From Asticcacaulis machinosus (GTDB lineage Bacteria; Pseudomonadota; Alphaproteobacteria; Caulobacterales; Caulobacteraceae), in assembly GCF_028550435.1 (NCBI RefSeq), contig NZ_JAQQKV010000001.1:1736001-1800000 (forward strand): 64,000 nucleotides of DNA, written 5' to 3'. The translations under genes were made by a program, and so were the position numbers. The notes below the pieces were generated by a model that made no database searches, was not told where the DNA came from, and saw nothing but the letters and a program-made list of their open reading frames with translations. Of the stretch, positions 17,469-26,391 are shown piece after piece; the first letter of the stretch is position 1; each line of letters begins with the position of its first letter.

Positions 17469-18617
17469 TCAATACATATCCGGGTTCGTTCTGATATTTT
17501 GGATACCCACCCGCCCGAACAGAACCTTGTAAACCCACGCCGTATAGGCCAGCACCATCGGCAGCAAGACCACCGTCACCAGAAGCATGACAAACAGGGT
17601 CATGTGTGAACTGGACGCTGTCCAGACCAGAAGGCTTGAGTTCGCATCCAGCGTCGACGGCAGGATAATCGGGAACATGGACGCCCCAACGGAACCAATG
17701 ATACCGAAAATCCCCAGAGATGATCCACCAAAGGCCAGAGCCTCCGACTTAAGCTTAAGCCCGATCAGCGCCAGCACGGGCCCGGCAAAGCCCACAATCG
17801 GTGCAATCCACATCCACGGATAGGTGGCGTAGTTGGTAAGCCACGCCCCCGCTGCGGGCACCACTTCGGCCCGGCGCGGATTGGAGACGCCGCTGGCCGC
17901 CACATCACCTGTCAACTGGTAACCCAAATTGCCAAATTTGAGGAACATGAAGCCAAACGCAAACAGGACGATCAGGGCAATGCCGGCGACAAAGCCATAG
18001 GTCATGGCGCGTTTGTGAACCTCGCCGCGCTCCAGCTTAAGACCGAGCCAGGTCGCTCCTTGCAAAACCACCATAGCCACCGAGGTCAGACCGCACAGTA
18101 CGGTGAACGGCGTAAACAGCCCCAGCAAACCGCCTTCATAGGTAATGCGCAGATCGCTATCGAGACGGAAGGGCGCACCACTCAGCACGTTGCCGATGGC
18201 CACACCAAAAACAAGCGTCGGTACGAATCCACCGATAAACAGCGCCCAGTCCCAGTTCCGGCGCCAGGCCTTGCCCGGCCGCTTAGAGCGGTACTTAAAG
18301 CCCACCGGCCGCAGGATCATAGACATCAGCACCACGAACATCGCCAGATAAAAGCCGGAGAAACTGACGGCATAGACAAACGGCCAGGCGGCGAAAATGG
18401 CCCCGCCACCGAGGATAAACCACACCTGATTGCCTTCCCAGGTGGCCGAGATCGTATTGATAACAGCCCGGCGCTCTTCGTCAGTTTTAGCAACAAACGG
18501 CAGCAGGGTCGCTACGCCCATGTCAAAACCATCCATGATGGCAAAGCCGATCAGCAAAACCCCGATCAATGCCCACCAGATGACCCTTAAGGTCTGATAG
18601 TCCAATGGCAATTCCAT
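17469..18617 (-). CDS. cydB: cytochrome bd ubiquinol oxidase subunit II
   Basis: A 382-residue polytopic subunit of normal CydB length. It begins LPLDYQTLRVIWWALIGVLLIGFAIMDGFDMG, shown here only by its key DGFDMG motif near residues 28-33, where conserved acidic residues lie. ATWEGNQVWFILGGGAIFAAWP (55-76) is another family hallmark. It pairs with CydA in the inner membrane and shapes the proton and quinol environment; cytochrome bd reduces oxygen at low oxygen tension. It follows cydA by 29 nt on the minus strand. Confidence 0.95.
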   Translation of the reverse strand: MELPLDYQTLRVIWWALIGVLLIGFAIMDGFDMGVATLLPFVAKTDEERRAVINTISATWEGNQVWFILGGGAIFAAWPFVYAVSFSGFYLAMFVVLMSMILRPVGFKYRSKRPGKAWRRNWDWALFIGGFVPTLVFGVAIGNVLSGAPFRLDSDLRITYEGGLLGLFTPFTVLCGLTSVAMVVLQGATWLGLKLERGEVHKRAMTYGFVAGIALIVLFAFGFMFLKFGNLGYQLTGDVAASGVSNPRRAEVVPAAGAWLTNYATYPWMWIAPIVGFAGPVLALIGLKLKSEALAFGGSSLGIFGIIGSVGASMFPIILPSTLDANSSLLVWTASSSHMTLFVMLLVTVVLLPMVLAYTAWVYKVLFGRVGIQNIRTNPDMY

Positions 18618-18646
18618 AATTGCACTCCTTAAATTCGTTTCGGGGG

Positions 18647-20239
18647 TTACTCGGCCGGACCGGCCACGCCGCGTCCATCGGCCAGCGGGCTGGCGTCCGG
18701 TTCATCGTGCATGTGGCCCATCTTGGCCGCATAGGGTCCTTTTTTGATCGTCTTGATCATGAGTTTGACTTCAATGACCGCCAGTGTGCCGTACATCAGG
18801 GTAAAGCCGATGATGGTCATCCATATCTGCGACTTGGTGAGAGATGAGGCCCCCATAAAGGTCGGCAGAACCCCTTCGACCGCCCAGGGCTGACGCCCGA
18901 TTTCGGCCAGCATCCACCCCGCTTCGATGGCTATCCACGGCAGCGGCATAGCCAGTACACACAGGCGCAGGAACCAGCGCGTATACTCGGCTTTGCGCAG
19001 CGACACCAAAATGAAAGCCACCGCAAACAGCGCAATCATAGCCACCCCGATCCCCGCCATAATCCGGAACGTCCAGAACATGACCGGCACGTTCGGGATA
19101 ACATCCAGTGAGGCTTTGACGATTTGCTCATTGGTCGCTGTACGCGGATCGCTGACATAAGCCTTCAGCAGATAGCCATAGCCGAGATCGCGCTTATGGG
19201 CTTCGAACTGCGCACGGGCGGCAATATCGGCTTCGTTGACTTTCAGCTTTTCAACCGCATCATAGGCAAGGATGCCGGAACGGATGCGATCTTCAGCATG
19301 ATCGACCAGTTCCAGAATACCGACGACCGGACGATCCAGACTGCGGGTCGAAATCAGACCCAGCACATAGGGAACTTTGATCTCCAGATCAGTATGCTGG
19401 GTCTGCATGTTCGGAATACCAAACAGGGTAAGCCCCGCAGGCGCCGGCTCGGTGTGCCACATGGCCTCTAACGCGGCCAGTTTCATCTTCTGGTTATCGG
19501 TCAGGGCGTAGCCTGACTCATCGCCCAGAACCACCACCGACAGGGAGGACGCCAGACCAAAGGCTGCGGCCACCGCCATAGAACGCTTGGCGACACTCAC
19601 CCACTTACCTTTCAGCAGGTAGATGGCTGAGATACCGAGCACAAAGACCGCAGCGCAGACATAGCCTGCCGACACCGTATGGACGAACTTGGCCTGGGCG
19701 ATCGGGTTGAACAGCACGGCCATGAAGTCGTTGACTTCCATGCGCATGGTCGCCGGATTGAACTCCGCCCCAACTGGATTTTGCATCCAGCCGTTGGCGA
19801 TCAAAATCCATAGAGCCGACAGGTTGGTGCCCAACGCCACCAGAAACGTCACCATAAGGTGCCCGACGCGCGACAGCTTATCCCAGCCAAAGAACATCAG
19901 GCCGACAAAGGTGGCCTCCAGGAAAAAAGCCATCAGCCCTTCGATCGCCAGCGGCGCCCCGAAGATGTCGCCAACAAAGTGCGAAAAATACGACCAGTTG
20001 GTGCCGAACTGAAACTCCATGGTAAGGCCCGTGGCCACACCCAGCACAAAGTTGATCCCGAACAGTGTCCCCCAGAAGCGGGTGACGGTCCGCCATATTT
20101 CACGCCGCGTCAGAACATAGACGCTTTCCATGATGACCAGCATAAAAGACAGGCCGAGCGTCAGCGGCACAAACAAGAAGTGATAAAGCGCAGTCAAAGC
20201 AAATTGCAGACGCGATAACTCAACGGTACTTAAATCCAT
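18647..20239 (-). CDS. cydA: cytochrome bd ubiquinol oxidase subunit I
   Basis: A 530-residue subunit that carries all three haems. H20 in ALTALYHFLFVPLT corresponds to the haem b595 ligand of the E. coli protein. GDESGYALTDNQKMKLAALE begins the quinol-binding Q loop. Total length, near that of E. coli CydA (522), suggests a long Q loop (bd-I type), not the short CIO form. About nine membrane helices are visible. First gene of the operon; the 231-bp divergent gap to cydD must hold both promoters. I could not see a clear FNR/FixK box there. Confidence 0.95.
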   Translation of the reverse strand: MDLSTVELSRLQFALTALYHFLFVPLTLGLSFMLVIMESVYVLTRREIWRTVTRFWGTLFGINFVLGVATGLTMEFQFGTNWSYFSHFVGDIFGAPLAIEGLMAFFLEATFVGLMFFGWDKLSRVGHLMVTFLVALGTNLSALWILIANGWMQNPVGAEFNPATMRMEVNDFMAVLFNPIAQAKFVHTVSAGYVCAAVFVLGISAIYLLKGKWVSVAKRSMAVAAAFGLASSLSVVVLGDESGYALTDNQKMKLAALEAMWHTEPAPAGLTLFGIPNMQTQHTDLEIKVPYVLGLISTRSLDRPVVGILELVDHAEDRIRSGILAYDAVEKLKVNEADIAARAQFEAHKRDLGYGYLLKAYVSDPRTATNEQIVKASLDVIPNVPVMFWTFRIMAGIGVAMIALFAVAFILVSLRKAEYTRWFLRLCVLAMPLPWIAIEAGWMLAEIGRQPWAVEGVLPTFMGASSLTKSQIWMTIIGFTLMYGTLAVIEVKLMIKTIKKGPYAAKMGHMHDEPDASPLADGRGVAGPAE

Positions 20240-20470
20240 AATAATTCCCCGTGCCCGTTCAACATTCCGATAATTATCCTACACAAATTGTATTCCCGTC
20301 ATGCGGCATAGTGTCACGAAGTCTGCATGAAACCTTTATGACAATAGACACGCACGGACAGCTTGACTAATTTCACGACGCTTTTGAGAGCCAAAATCAC
20401 TTAACAGCCCACCCGAAGCGCCCTAATGTCCGCGCTGTAACAGTAAGCTCACGCCAGATACAGGAACCAA
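20240..20470. promoter_or_regulatory. divergent promoter region cydA / cydD
   Basis: 231 bp between the start codons of cydA (minus) and cydD (plus). The half near cydA is AT-rich. No TTGAT-N4-ATCAA (FNR/FixK) palindrome is visible, and I cannot place -10/-35 elements with confidence. Confidence 0.35.
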
Positions 20471-22156
20471 ATGTCGCACCCCACGGGCACCTCAGCTATG
20501 CCCCCGCCGGAACTTACACCCACCCAATGCCTCAGACGGTGGCAAACCCTGGCCGCAGGCCCATCACGTCTGGCAGCGTTATTAAGTCTGTTAGACGTGG
20601 TCGCGGCCATAGGATTTGCAGGCGCCTTAAGCGCCATTCTGGGCGGTTTAAGGCTTGAAGGTGCTGGCGGTTTAAATATGTGGTGGGCGCTGATTCTGGT
20701 GGCGTCCCTCTGCGCCAAAGCAGGTTTAGGTTATGTAATTCAAAAATTTAACCACAAATCGGCACGAACCATTACCCTTAATGTTCGTATGGATATTACC
20801 GGAAGACTTTTGCGCGGCCAAGGCCTTTCCTCAACTCATGCGGTAAAACTTACGTCACTGTTCGAGGATACCGAAGCCCTGGAGGGATACTACGCCCGCT
20901 TTCTGCCCGCACGCACACTCGCGGCGATCACCCCCCTGATCGTGATTGCAGTCGTGGCGGTGATGAGCCCACTGTCGGCCCTGATTTTATTGGCCACGCT
21001 GCTTCCCTTTGTCGCACTGATGGCGCTGTCGGGCCTGACAACTTCGGCCCAGTCCCGCAAACAGCTTGATGCTTTGGCGCGCCTGTCCAACCTGTTTGCC
21101 GACCGGATGCGCGCCCTGCCCCTGATCTTAAGCTTCGACAATGGCCCGGCCCAGACGCGTGCGGTTGATCGCGCCGCCCGTGAGGTATCCGAGCGCACCT
21201 TAAGCGTGCTAAAAATCGCCTTTACGGCGTCGGGGATTCTGGAGTTTTTCAGCGCACTCGGTGTGGCTCTGGTCGCCGTCTATTGCGGCTTTGCCCTGCT
21301 GGGCCTGCTACCATTTCCGGTAGCGGATGTTCTGGATTTCAGAGGCGGAGATGCCTTTACGGCGGCGTTTTTCGCGTTAGCCTTAAGCCCCGAAGTCTAT
21401 GCGCCGATGCGCCGCTTAAGCGCCGCCTATCATGACCAGCAAACAGCGGTGGCCGCGACCGAGCGGCTGATGCAGTTGACCCCGCGCGTGAGTGATGCGG
21501 CCACCGCTCTGGCCGTTCACGCAGCCCCTGCCATTGCTTTTGATAAGGTTATTGCCCGATTCGAGGACGATCCCGATTACCGTATAGGGCCGGTTAGTTT
21601 CGACGCCGCCCCCGGCGAGGTTATAACCATAACCGGCGATACCGGCTCCGGCAAATCGACCCTGCTGCGCCGCCTGCTTAATCCGTCCGAGGCGTTTGAC
21701 GGCCAGATTTTGATCAACGGAGCGGCTTTGACCGCCGGTATGACCATAGCGCCATCGATTTCATGGATGTCCCAGCACACGCCGATGATAGCGGGGACAA
21801 TTAGTGATAATCTGCGGCTGTCGAATACGACCTTAACGGACGCCGATATGCAGGACGTGCTGGATATCACTGGCGTATCGTCCATCATTGCTGCCCGCAA
21901 GGACGGGCTGGATCACATTCTGGATGAACGTGGGTCGGGATTGTCAGGCGGTGAGCGTCGACGGATCGGACTGGCGCGCGCCCTGCTCAAGCCTGCGCCG
22001 ATTTTGATACTGGATGAACCGACCGCCGATCTGGATGCTCAGGCCGAAGCGGATATTTTAAAGGCTCTGGCATGGGGTTTCAAAGGCCGCACCGTCATCA
22101 TGGCGACCCACTCTGAGGCCCTGAAAGCTCTGGCGGATAAGGTGGTGCGGTTATGA
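20471..22156 (+). CDS. cydD: thiol-reductant ABC exporter subunit CydD
   Basis: A 561-residue ABC half-transporter with an N-terminal membrane domain of six helices and a C-terminal ATPase. Walker A is ITGDTGSGKSTLLRRLL (near 390), the signature is GSGLSGGERRRIGLARALL, and Walker B is PILILDEPTADLD. CydDC exports cysteine and glutathione to the periplasm and is required to assemble cytochrome bd, whose genes lie divergently next door. It overlaps cydC by ATGA at 22153-22156, so the two halves are coupled. Confidence 0.92.
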   Translation: MSHPTGTSAMPPPELTPTQCLRRWQTLAAGPSRLAALLSLLDVVAAIGFAGALSAILGGLRLEGAGGLNMWWALILVASLCAKAGLGYVIQKFNHKSARTITLNVRMDITGRLLRGQGLSSTHAVKLTSLFEDTEALEGYYARFLPARTLAAITPLIVIAVVAVMSPLSALILLATLLPFVALMALSGLTTSAQSRKQLDALARLSNLFADRMRALPLILSFDNGPAQTRAVDRAAREVSERTLSVLKIAFTASGILEFFSALGVALVAVYCGFALLGLLPFPVADVLDFRGGDAFTAAFFALALSPEVYAPMRRLSAAYHDQQTAVAATERLMQLTPRVSDAATALAVHAAPAIAFDKVIARFEDDPDYRIGPVSFDAAPGEVITITGDTGSGKSTLLRRLLNPSEAFDGQILINGAALTAGMTIAPSISWMSQHTPMIAGTISDNLRLSNTTLTDADMQDVLDITGVSSIIAARKDGLDHILDERGSGLSGGERRRIGLARALLKPAPILILDEPTADLDAQAEADILKALAWGFKGRTVIMATHSEALKALADKVVRL

Positions 22157-23721
22157 GCGCCTTTAAAATCTATTTCAAACAGGCCACCCGTCCGTTCCGC
22201 AGCGACCTGATGACCGCAGGCTTAAGTGCCGCCGCCGTCAGCATCGCCGCCGTCTGCCTGTTAGGCGTATCGGGCTGGTTTCTGGCCGGGGCTGCCATTG
22301 CTGGTGCCGCTGGCGGGGTGGCGGTGCAGATGTTCAACTATCTGCTGCCCAGTGCCGCCATTCGCTTTTTAGCCATTGCGCGCACCCTGCTGCGCTATGT
22401 CGAACGCTACAGCGGCCACGCCGCCGCATTGCGGGCGCTGGCGGTTGTGCGTCCGCACCTGTTCGCGCGTATTGCCACGGCTGATCCTCAAGCTACCCTA
22501 AAACTCAGCCGCGGGGAGACCTCCGCGCGCTTTGTGCAGGACATCACCGTGTTGGAAAACCGGCTGGTGGCGCAAAGTGCGCCCGCTTCAGCGATGGGCG
22601 GTATCATCGCCGCCATAGCTTTAAGTCTGTTTCTGTCGCCGTGGGCCGCCGTGATTTTCATCGCCGGTCTGGGGGTGACGATTGGCGCCGGAATATGGCT
22701 GGGTCAAAAAACCGCCCGTAATGATCAGACCCAGCGCGAGCAGGCAATTCTGGGCGGTTTGAAACAGCGGTTCTTTGAGATTCTGCCCCTGACGCCGGAT
22801 ATTGCCGCCTATGACCTGAGCGAACGCCTTATGGCCGATATGGCCGCGCGGGAATACGATCTGGTCAGCGCAAAATCCGGTCAGATATCGCGGGATGGCC
22901 TGATCCAGAGTGTGTCGCTGGTGGTCATGGGGGTGACGCTGGCCGTACTGTTTCTAACCCACCGTGGTCATGACCTGCCGCTATTGGCGCTGGCGGTTCT
23001 GGCCATCACAGTCGGGTTTGAGAGTTCCGCGCCCCTGCTTAAGGCCTTCGCCCAAAAGCGTGTTTTTGATGAAGCCGAAACCCGTGTGGCGGACCTCTAT
23101 GATCAGGCCATACCGCACACCACCGATACCTATGCCCCCCTTACCGACGGTTTGCTAACGATCGGCGGTCAAAATTACCGGCTGGGCCACGATACCCGCT
23201 TGCTGATTTCCGGTGCGTCCGGTGCAGGCAAGACGCGGCGGATTGAGATATTGATGGGGCTGCGGCCCGCGGATGCGAACATGGGGCAGTTTAGCCGCAG
23301 CCTGTTCAGCTTAAGTCCACAGGATGCCACGCCGCTCAATGGCACAATCCGCGATAATCTGATGATGGCGTTCTCAGCCGAGGCCCTCAAAACCTGCTCC
23401 AAAACCGAGCTTGACGCCAGAATGGTGGCAGCACTTAGCGATGCGCAACTGACCTCAAAATCGCTCGATATGTGGATTGGGGACGGCGGCGTTACGCTAT
23501 CAGGCGGCGAGAAAAAACGCCTCGGCATTGCCCGCGCCCTGCTGCGGGACGCACCCGTACTGATCCTAGATGAGCCGACCGAAGGGCTGGATGCCGACAC
23601 TGAAAACCGTCTGATTAATGCCCTTGAGACCCGCCTCATCGCTGAACAACGCGGGCTGATCCTGATCAGTCATAAGCCTGCGCCCCGCCGTCTGTGTCGT
23701 GAGGTTTTGAATATGGATTGA
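22153..23721 (+). CDS. cydC: thiol-reductant ABC exporter subunit CydC
   Basis: A 522-residue ABC half-transporter, partner of CydD. Six membrane helices lie in the first 300 residues. The ATPase has Walker A LLISGASGAGKTRRIEILMG (near 350), signature LSGGEKKRLGIARALL and Walker B VLILDEPTEGLD. The ATPase domain is rather short between Walker A and the signature. A small GC-rich hairpin follows the stop (23720-23740), and the next gene starts 57 nt downstream on the same strand. Confidence 0.92.
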   Translation: MSAFKIYFKQATRPFRSDLMTAGLSAAAVSIAAVCLLGVSGWFLAGAAIAGAAGGVAVQMFNYLLPSAAIRFLAIARTLLRYVERYSGHAAALRALAVVRPHLFARIATADPQATLKLSRGETSARFVQDITVLENRLVAQSAPASAMGGIIAAIALSLFLSPWAAVIFIAGLGVTIGAGIWLGQKTARNDQTQREQAILGGLKQRFFEILPLTPDIAAYDLSERLMADMAAREYDLVSAKSGQISRDGLIQSVSLVVMGVTLAVLFLTHRGHDLPLLALAVLAITVGFESSAPLLKAFAQKRVFDEAETRVADLYDQAIPHTTDTYAPLTDGLLTIGGQNYRLGHDTRLLISGASGAGKTRRIEILMGLRPADANMGQFSRSLFSLSPQDATPLNGTIRDNLMMAFSAEALKTCSKTELDARMVAALSDAQLTSKSLDMWIGDGGVTLSGGEKKRLGIARALLRDAPVLILDEPTEGLDADTENRLINALETRLIAEQRGLILISHKPAPRRLCREVLNMD

Positions 23722-23778
23722 CCGCGCCTGGACGCGGGGATAAGGGCAGTTTCACCAGAGACTACCCCGGAGACGAAT

Positions 23779-24642
23779 ATGATCGCTTTTGCCCTTCACG
23801 GCGGTGCCGGTGCCAAAGCAGGCCGCGACTACAGCGCCGAGATTGCCGACATGCGCCGCATTGCCGAGGCGGCACGCACGGCGTTGATGGCTGGCGCGAC
23901 GGCGCTCGATGTGGTGACCGATACGGTGCGCGCGCTTGAAGATTCCGGGCTTTATGTGGCGGGCAAGGGCGCATCGCCCAACCTGAATGGTGAGTTTGAG
24001 CTTGATGCCAGTCTCATGAATGGCTTCGACAAATCATGCGGGGCGGTGGCGGCCTTACAGGGCTATGCCAACCCGATTGACGTCGCCCGCGCCGTGATGG
24101 AACGCACGCCCCATGTCTTTTTAGCCGGAGACGGCGCCCGCCGGTTTGCGCAAAATCAAGGTTTTGAGGCGCTGAGCGATCCCGAAACCTATTTCACTCG
24201 CGCTGGCTTGTTTGAATCCAACCACCCGCCGGGAACCTTGGCGCACGGCACGGTCGGGTGTGTGTGCCTGGACAGTTTCGGCAATCTGGCGGCAGGCACC
24301 TCAACGGCAGGTGTGTTTGGCAAGCTGCCGGGACGGGTCGGGGATACGCCGGTCATTGGCTCCGGCACCTGGGCCGACGCGGATGTTGCCGTGTCCTGTA
24401 CCGGTCAGGGCGAATACTTCATCCGCGCCCAGGTCGCCGCGCAAGTGGCTTATCGCCTCAAGGCAGGTCAGTCTTTGAGCGATGCCACCGCCGCCGCCTT
24501 ACAGGAGGTGGTCGAATTCGGCGGCGAAGGCGGGCTGATCAGCGTCAGTCGAACGGGCGAGGTGCAGGTTCCATTCCGCTCTGCTGGTATGAAACGGGCG
24601 TGGTTTAGCGGCGACACAGAGATCAAATCCGAAGCGTTTTAG
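23779..24642 (+). CDS. isoaspartyl peptidase / L-asparaginase (Ntn hydrolase)
   Basis: A 287-residue plant-type asparaginase. These enzymes are made as a precursor and cut themselves before the nucleophile threonine, here T158 in AHGTVGCVCLD, giving alpha and beta chains. GGAGAK near the start and GTSTAGVFGKLPGRVGDTP in the beta chain match the family. It removes isoaspartyl residues from damaged peptides and may use asparagine. It lies 57 nt after cydC with its own ribosome site (CGGAG), so co-transcription with cydDC is possible but not shown. Confidence 0.9.
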   Translation: MIAFALHGGAGAKAGRDYSAEIADMRRIAEAARTALMAGATALDVVTDTVRALEDSGLYVAGKGASPNLNGEFELDASLMNGFDKSCGAVAALQGYANPIDVARAVMERTPHVFLAGDGARRFAQNQGFEALSDPETYFTRAGLFESNHPPGTLAHGTVGCVCLDSFGNLAAGTSTAGVFGKLPGRVGDTPVIGSGTWADADVAVSCTGQGEYFIRAQVAAQVAYRLKAGQSLSDATAAALQEVVEFGGEGGLISVSRTGEVQVPFRSAGMKRAWFSGDTEIKSEAF

Positions 24643-24656
24643 CGGGTGAGGACGGC

Positions 24657-25049
24657 TCATTCCGGCCTTGTGGCCACATAGATCGCGCAAGCCGCAATCG
24701 CCACCAAAACGCCCGCAGCCAGAAATATATTCGGTCGCGCGCCCCAGTAAAACAGGCCATAGCCCACGGCCATCCCCCCCAGCGCCATAACCTTGGCCGG
24801 ACGGGATATGGCCTTGCGGTCATTCCAGTTGCGCAAGGTCGGCCCAAAGCGCGGATGGTTGAGCAGCCATGCTTCAAGCCTTGGTGAGGACTTCCCAAAA
24901 CACCAGACCGCTACAATCAGGAAAATGGTCGACGGCATCAGCGGCAAAAACGCGCCCACGATACCCAGCCCGACCATGACCAGCCCGGCCACACACCAGA
25001 TCAGGCGCGCAGGCATAGTTGCGCTTTTACGGGGCCCTTCAGCGCTCAT
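24657..25049 (-). CDS. DUF454 (YbaN-like) inner-membrane protein
   Basis: A 130-residue membrane protein with three to four hydrophobic segments. GIVGAFLPLMPSTIFLIVAVWCFGKSSPRLEAWL (starting near residue 29) is the hallmark of the DUF454/YbaN family, and the NHPRFGPTLRNW segment follows it as usual. Function of the family is unknown. It stands alone between the convergent iaaA-like gene and the thioesterase gene. Confidence 0.85.
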   Translation of the reverse strand: MSAEGPRKSATMPARLIWCVAGLVMVGLGIVGAFLPLMPSTIFLIVAVWCFGKSSPRLEAWLLNHPRFGPTLRNWNDRKAISRPAKVMALGGMAVGYGLFYWGARPNIFLAAGVLVAIAACAIYVATRPE

Positions 25050-25152
25050 GGCGGGATTTCGTGCAACTCATTCGCACAGCCTAACAGACCCACCCGTCAA
25101 TGGAAGCCTTAAAGCTTATCTGCGGCACAAGACCACAGCTCAACCCGCCAAA

Positions 25153-25554
25153 TCAGCTCATAAGCGTATCGAAAAACGCGCCGCGCGTGAGCTTGCCCTT
25201 AATCTTGCAGATCACATCGACATGGGCTTTGAGACAGACCGTCCCCTCCGGCAGGCGCCTGATGACCTGATCGAATCGCGCGCGCGGACCATGCCGAGTG
25301 ACGCTTGAGACCACTTCAAAGCGATCTCCGCCCGTCAGCGGCGACAGAAACGTCAGGTCCATGTGCGCGACCATCAGGAAAATTTCCTGCGCCACCAGAT
25401 CCTTAAAATGCACGCCGCGCGCCTCTAGGAATTCATGGCGGGCGTGTTCGCAATAGACCAGATAATTGGCATTGTTAACGACCCCTTGCGCGTCACATTC
25501 GGAATCACGCACCTTCATTTCAACACTGAAACTGTCTGTTTCCGCTGCGCTCAT
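25153..25554 (-). CDS. acyl-CoA thioesterase, YbgC/FadM type
   Basis: A 133-residue hot-dog thioesterase. The active-site segment VRDSECDAQGVVNNANYLVYCEHARHEFL is recognisable by D20 and the VNNANY motif. Family members hydrolyse acyl-CoA or 4-hydroxybenzoyl-CoA; substrate not readable. GGAGG lies 9 nt before the ATG at 25554, which decides the start over a longer frame beginning at 25608. Monocistronic. Confidence 0.85.
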   Translation of the reverse strand: MSAAETDSFSVEMKVRDSECDAQGVVNNANYLVYCEHARHEFLEARGVHFKDLVAQEIFLMVAHMDLTFLSPLTGGDRFEVVSSVTRHGPRARFDQVIRRLPEGTVCLKAHVDVICKIKGKLTRGAFFDTLMS

Positions 25555-25848
25555 AAGGGCCTCCAGCATAGGTAATCGGCATTTAAGGCTTAAGCGCCGC
25601 AAAAGCAATTGCCGTGAATTCTAAACTCTGCCTCTGTCCCGTAACTACGGGACATGACGTTCACGGACAATTCCCTCATAAAGCGAACATCCGGTATAGG
25701 GCATTCGAGTGCATGTCCTAAGGAACAAAGGGCGTTTTTCTTTGTTCCTGTGCGGGGTCGATGTGCCGCTCCCCCCCTGAGCACATGGCCCCGTGCAACG
25801 GCCAAACCGTTAGTGCGCGTATCTTTTTATATCCCAAGGATAGCCGCC
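25555..25848. other. 294-bp divergent gap with two perfect hairpins
   Basis: Two inverted repeats are clear. GTCCCGT-AACT-ACGGGAC lies at 25636-25653, and GGAACAAAG-9 nt-CTTTGTTCC at 25722-25748, the latter about 100 nt before the receiver gene. Either could be an operator or part of a structured leader. I see no open frame with a convincing start in the gap. Confidence 0.45.
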
Positions 25849-26256
25849 ATGAACACTTCGTCCGCCCCGTCAAAACTTCTGGTCATCGATGATTGCGACG
25901 CCAATCTGGTGTTTGTGCGCTATATGCTCACGGCGCTCGGTGCCGATTTTGATATCGCCCGTTCTGAGGCCGATGCCGAGGCGTTGATGGATGCACAAGA
26001 CTACGGCGCCGTGATGATTGATCATCAGGCTATGCGTGTCAATGCGCTGGATATCCTGGCCCGCATCAGGGCCCGCAGTGCCCACCAACCCGTCACGATT
26101 GTCACCACGGCTGATCCGTCGCGCCAGACGATCGTGCGCTTCTTTGAGGCTGGCTGTGATCACTTTGTCCATCGCCCATTAACGGCAAAAGCCTTATGCC
26201 GGGTCATTCCCAACATGCTGTTTACCAGCGACGAAGCGTTTGCGATGGCCAGTTGA
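25849..26256 (+). CDS. single-domain response regulator with degenerate active site
   Basis: A 135-residue protein made of one receiver domain. The acidic pocket D14/D15 and the phosphoacceptor D58 (VMIDHQ) are present, as is T86. The usual conserved lysine before the cis-proline is replaced by R109 in FVHRPL. There is no output domain. AAGGA precedes the ATG at 25849. The neighbour downstream is a LuxR solo 135 bp away on the same strand. It could act as an unconventional receiver or adaptor; the loss of the lysine suggests weak or atypical phosphorylation. Confidence 0.8.
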   Translation: MNTSSAPSKLLVIDDCDANLVFVRYMLTALGADFDIARSEADAEALMDAQDYGAVMIDHQAMRVNALDILARIRARSAHQPVTIVTTADPSRQTIVRFFEAGCDHFVHRPLTAKALCRVIPNMLFTSDEAFAMAS

Positions 26257-26272
26257 GGTAAATTCTTCCCCA

Positions 26273-26369
26273 CACCACACTGATAGCGCTGTCCTGAGGC
26301 GTTCTTTATTTTTTAGTGTGGTGCGACATGGGTATGTGCGTTATGTAGGGCTCGATGCTGATCGAGCCC
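26273..26369. promoter_or_regulatory. inverted repeats upstream of the luxR-type gene
   Basis: CACCACACT at 26273-26281 is repeated inverted as AGTGTGGTG at 26315-26323. Closer to the gene, GGGCTCGA-TGCTGA-TCGAGCCC at 26348-26369 is a perfect 8-bp hairpin ending 22 nt before the luxR start. The second could be an operator of about lux-box length, or an RNA hairpin in the leader. It does not match the classical lux-box sequence. Confidence 0.45.
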
Positions 26370-26391
26370 CGATGCCGCATGGACAGACGAC

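Noticed and set aside
20240-20470. FNR/FixK box for the cyd genes
   Set aside because: No TTGAT-N4-ATCAA or close variant could be found in the divergent region.
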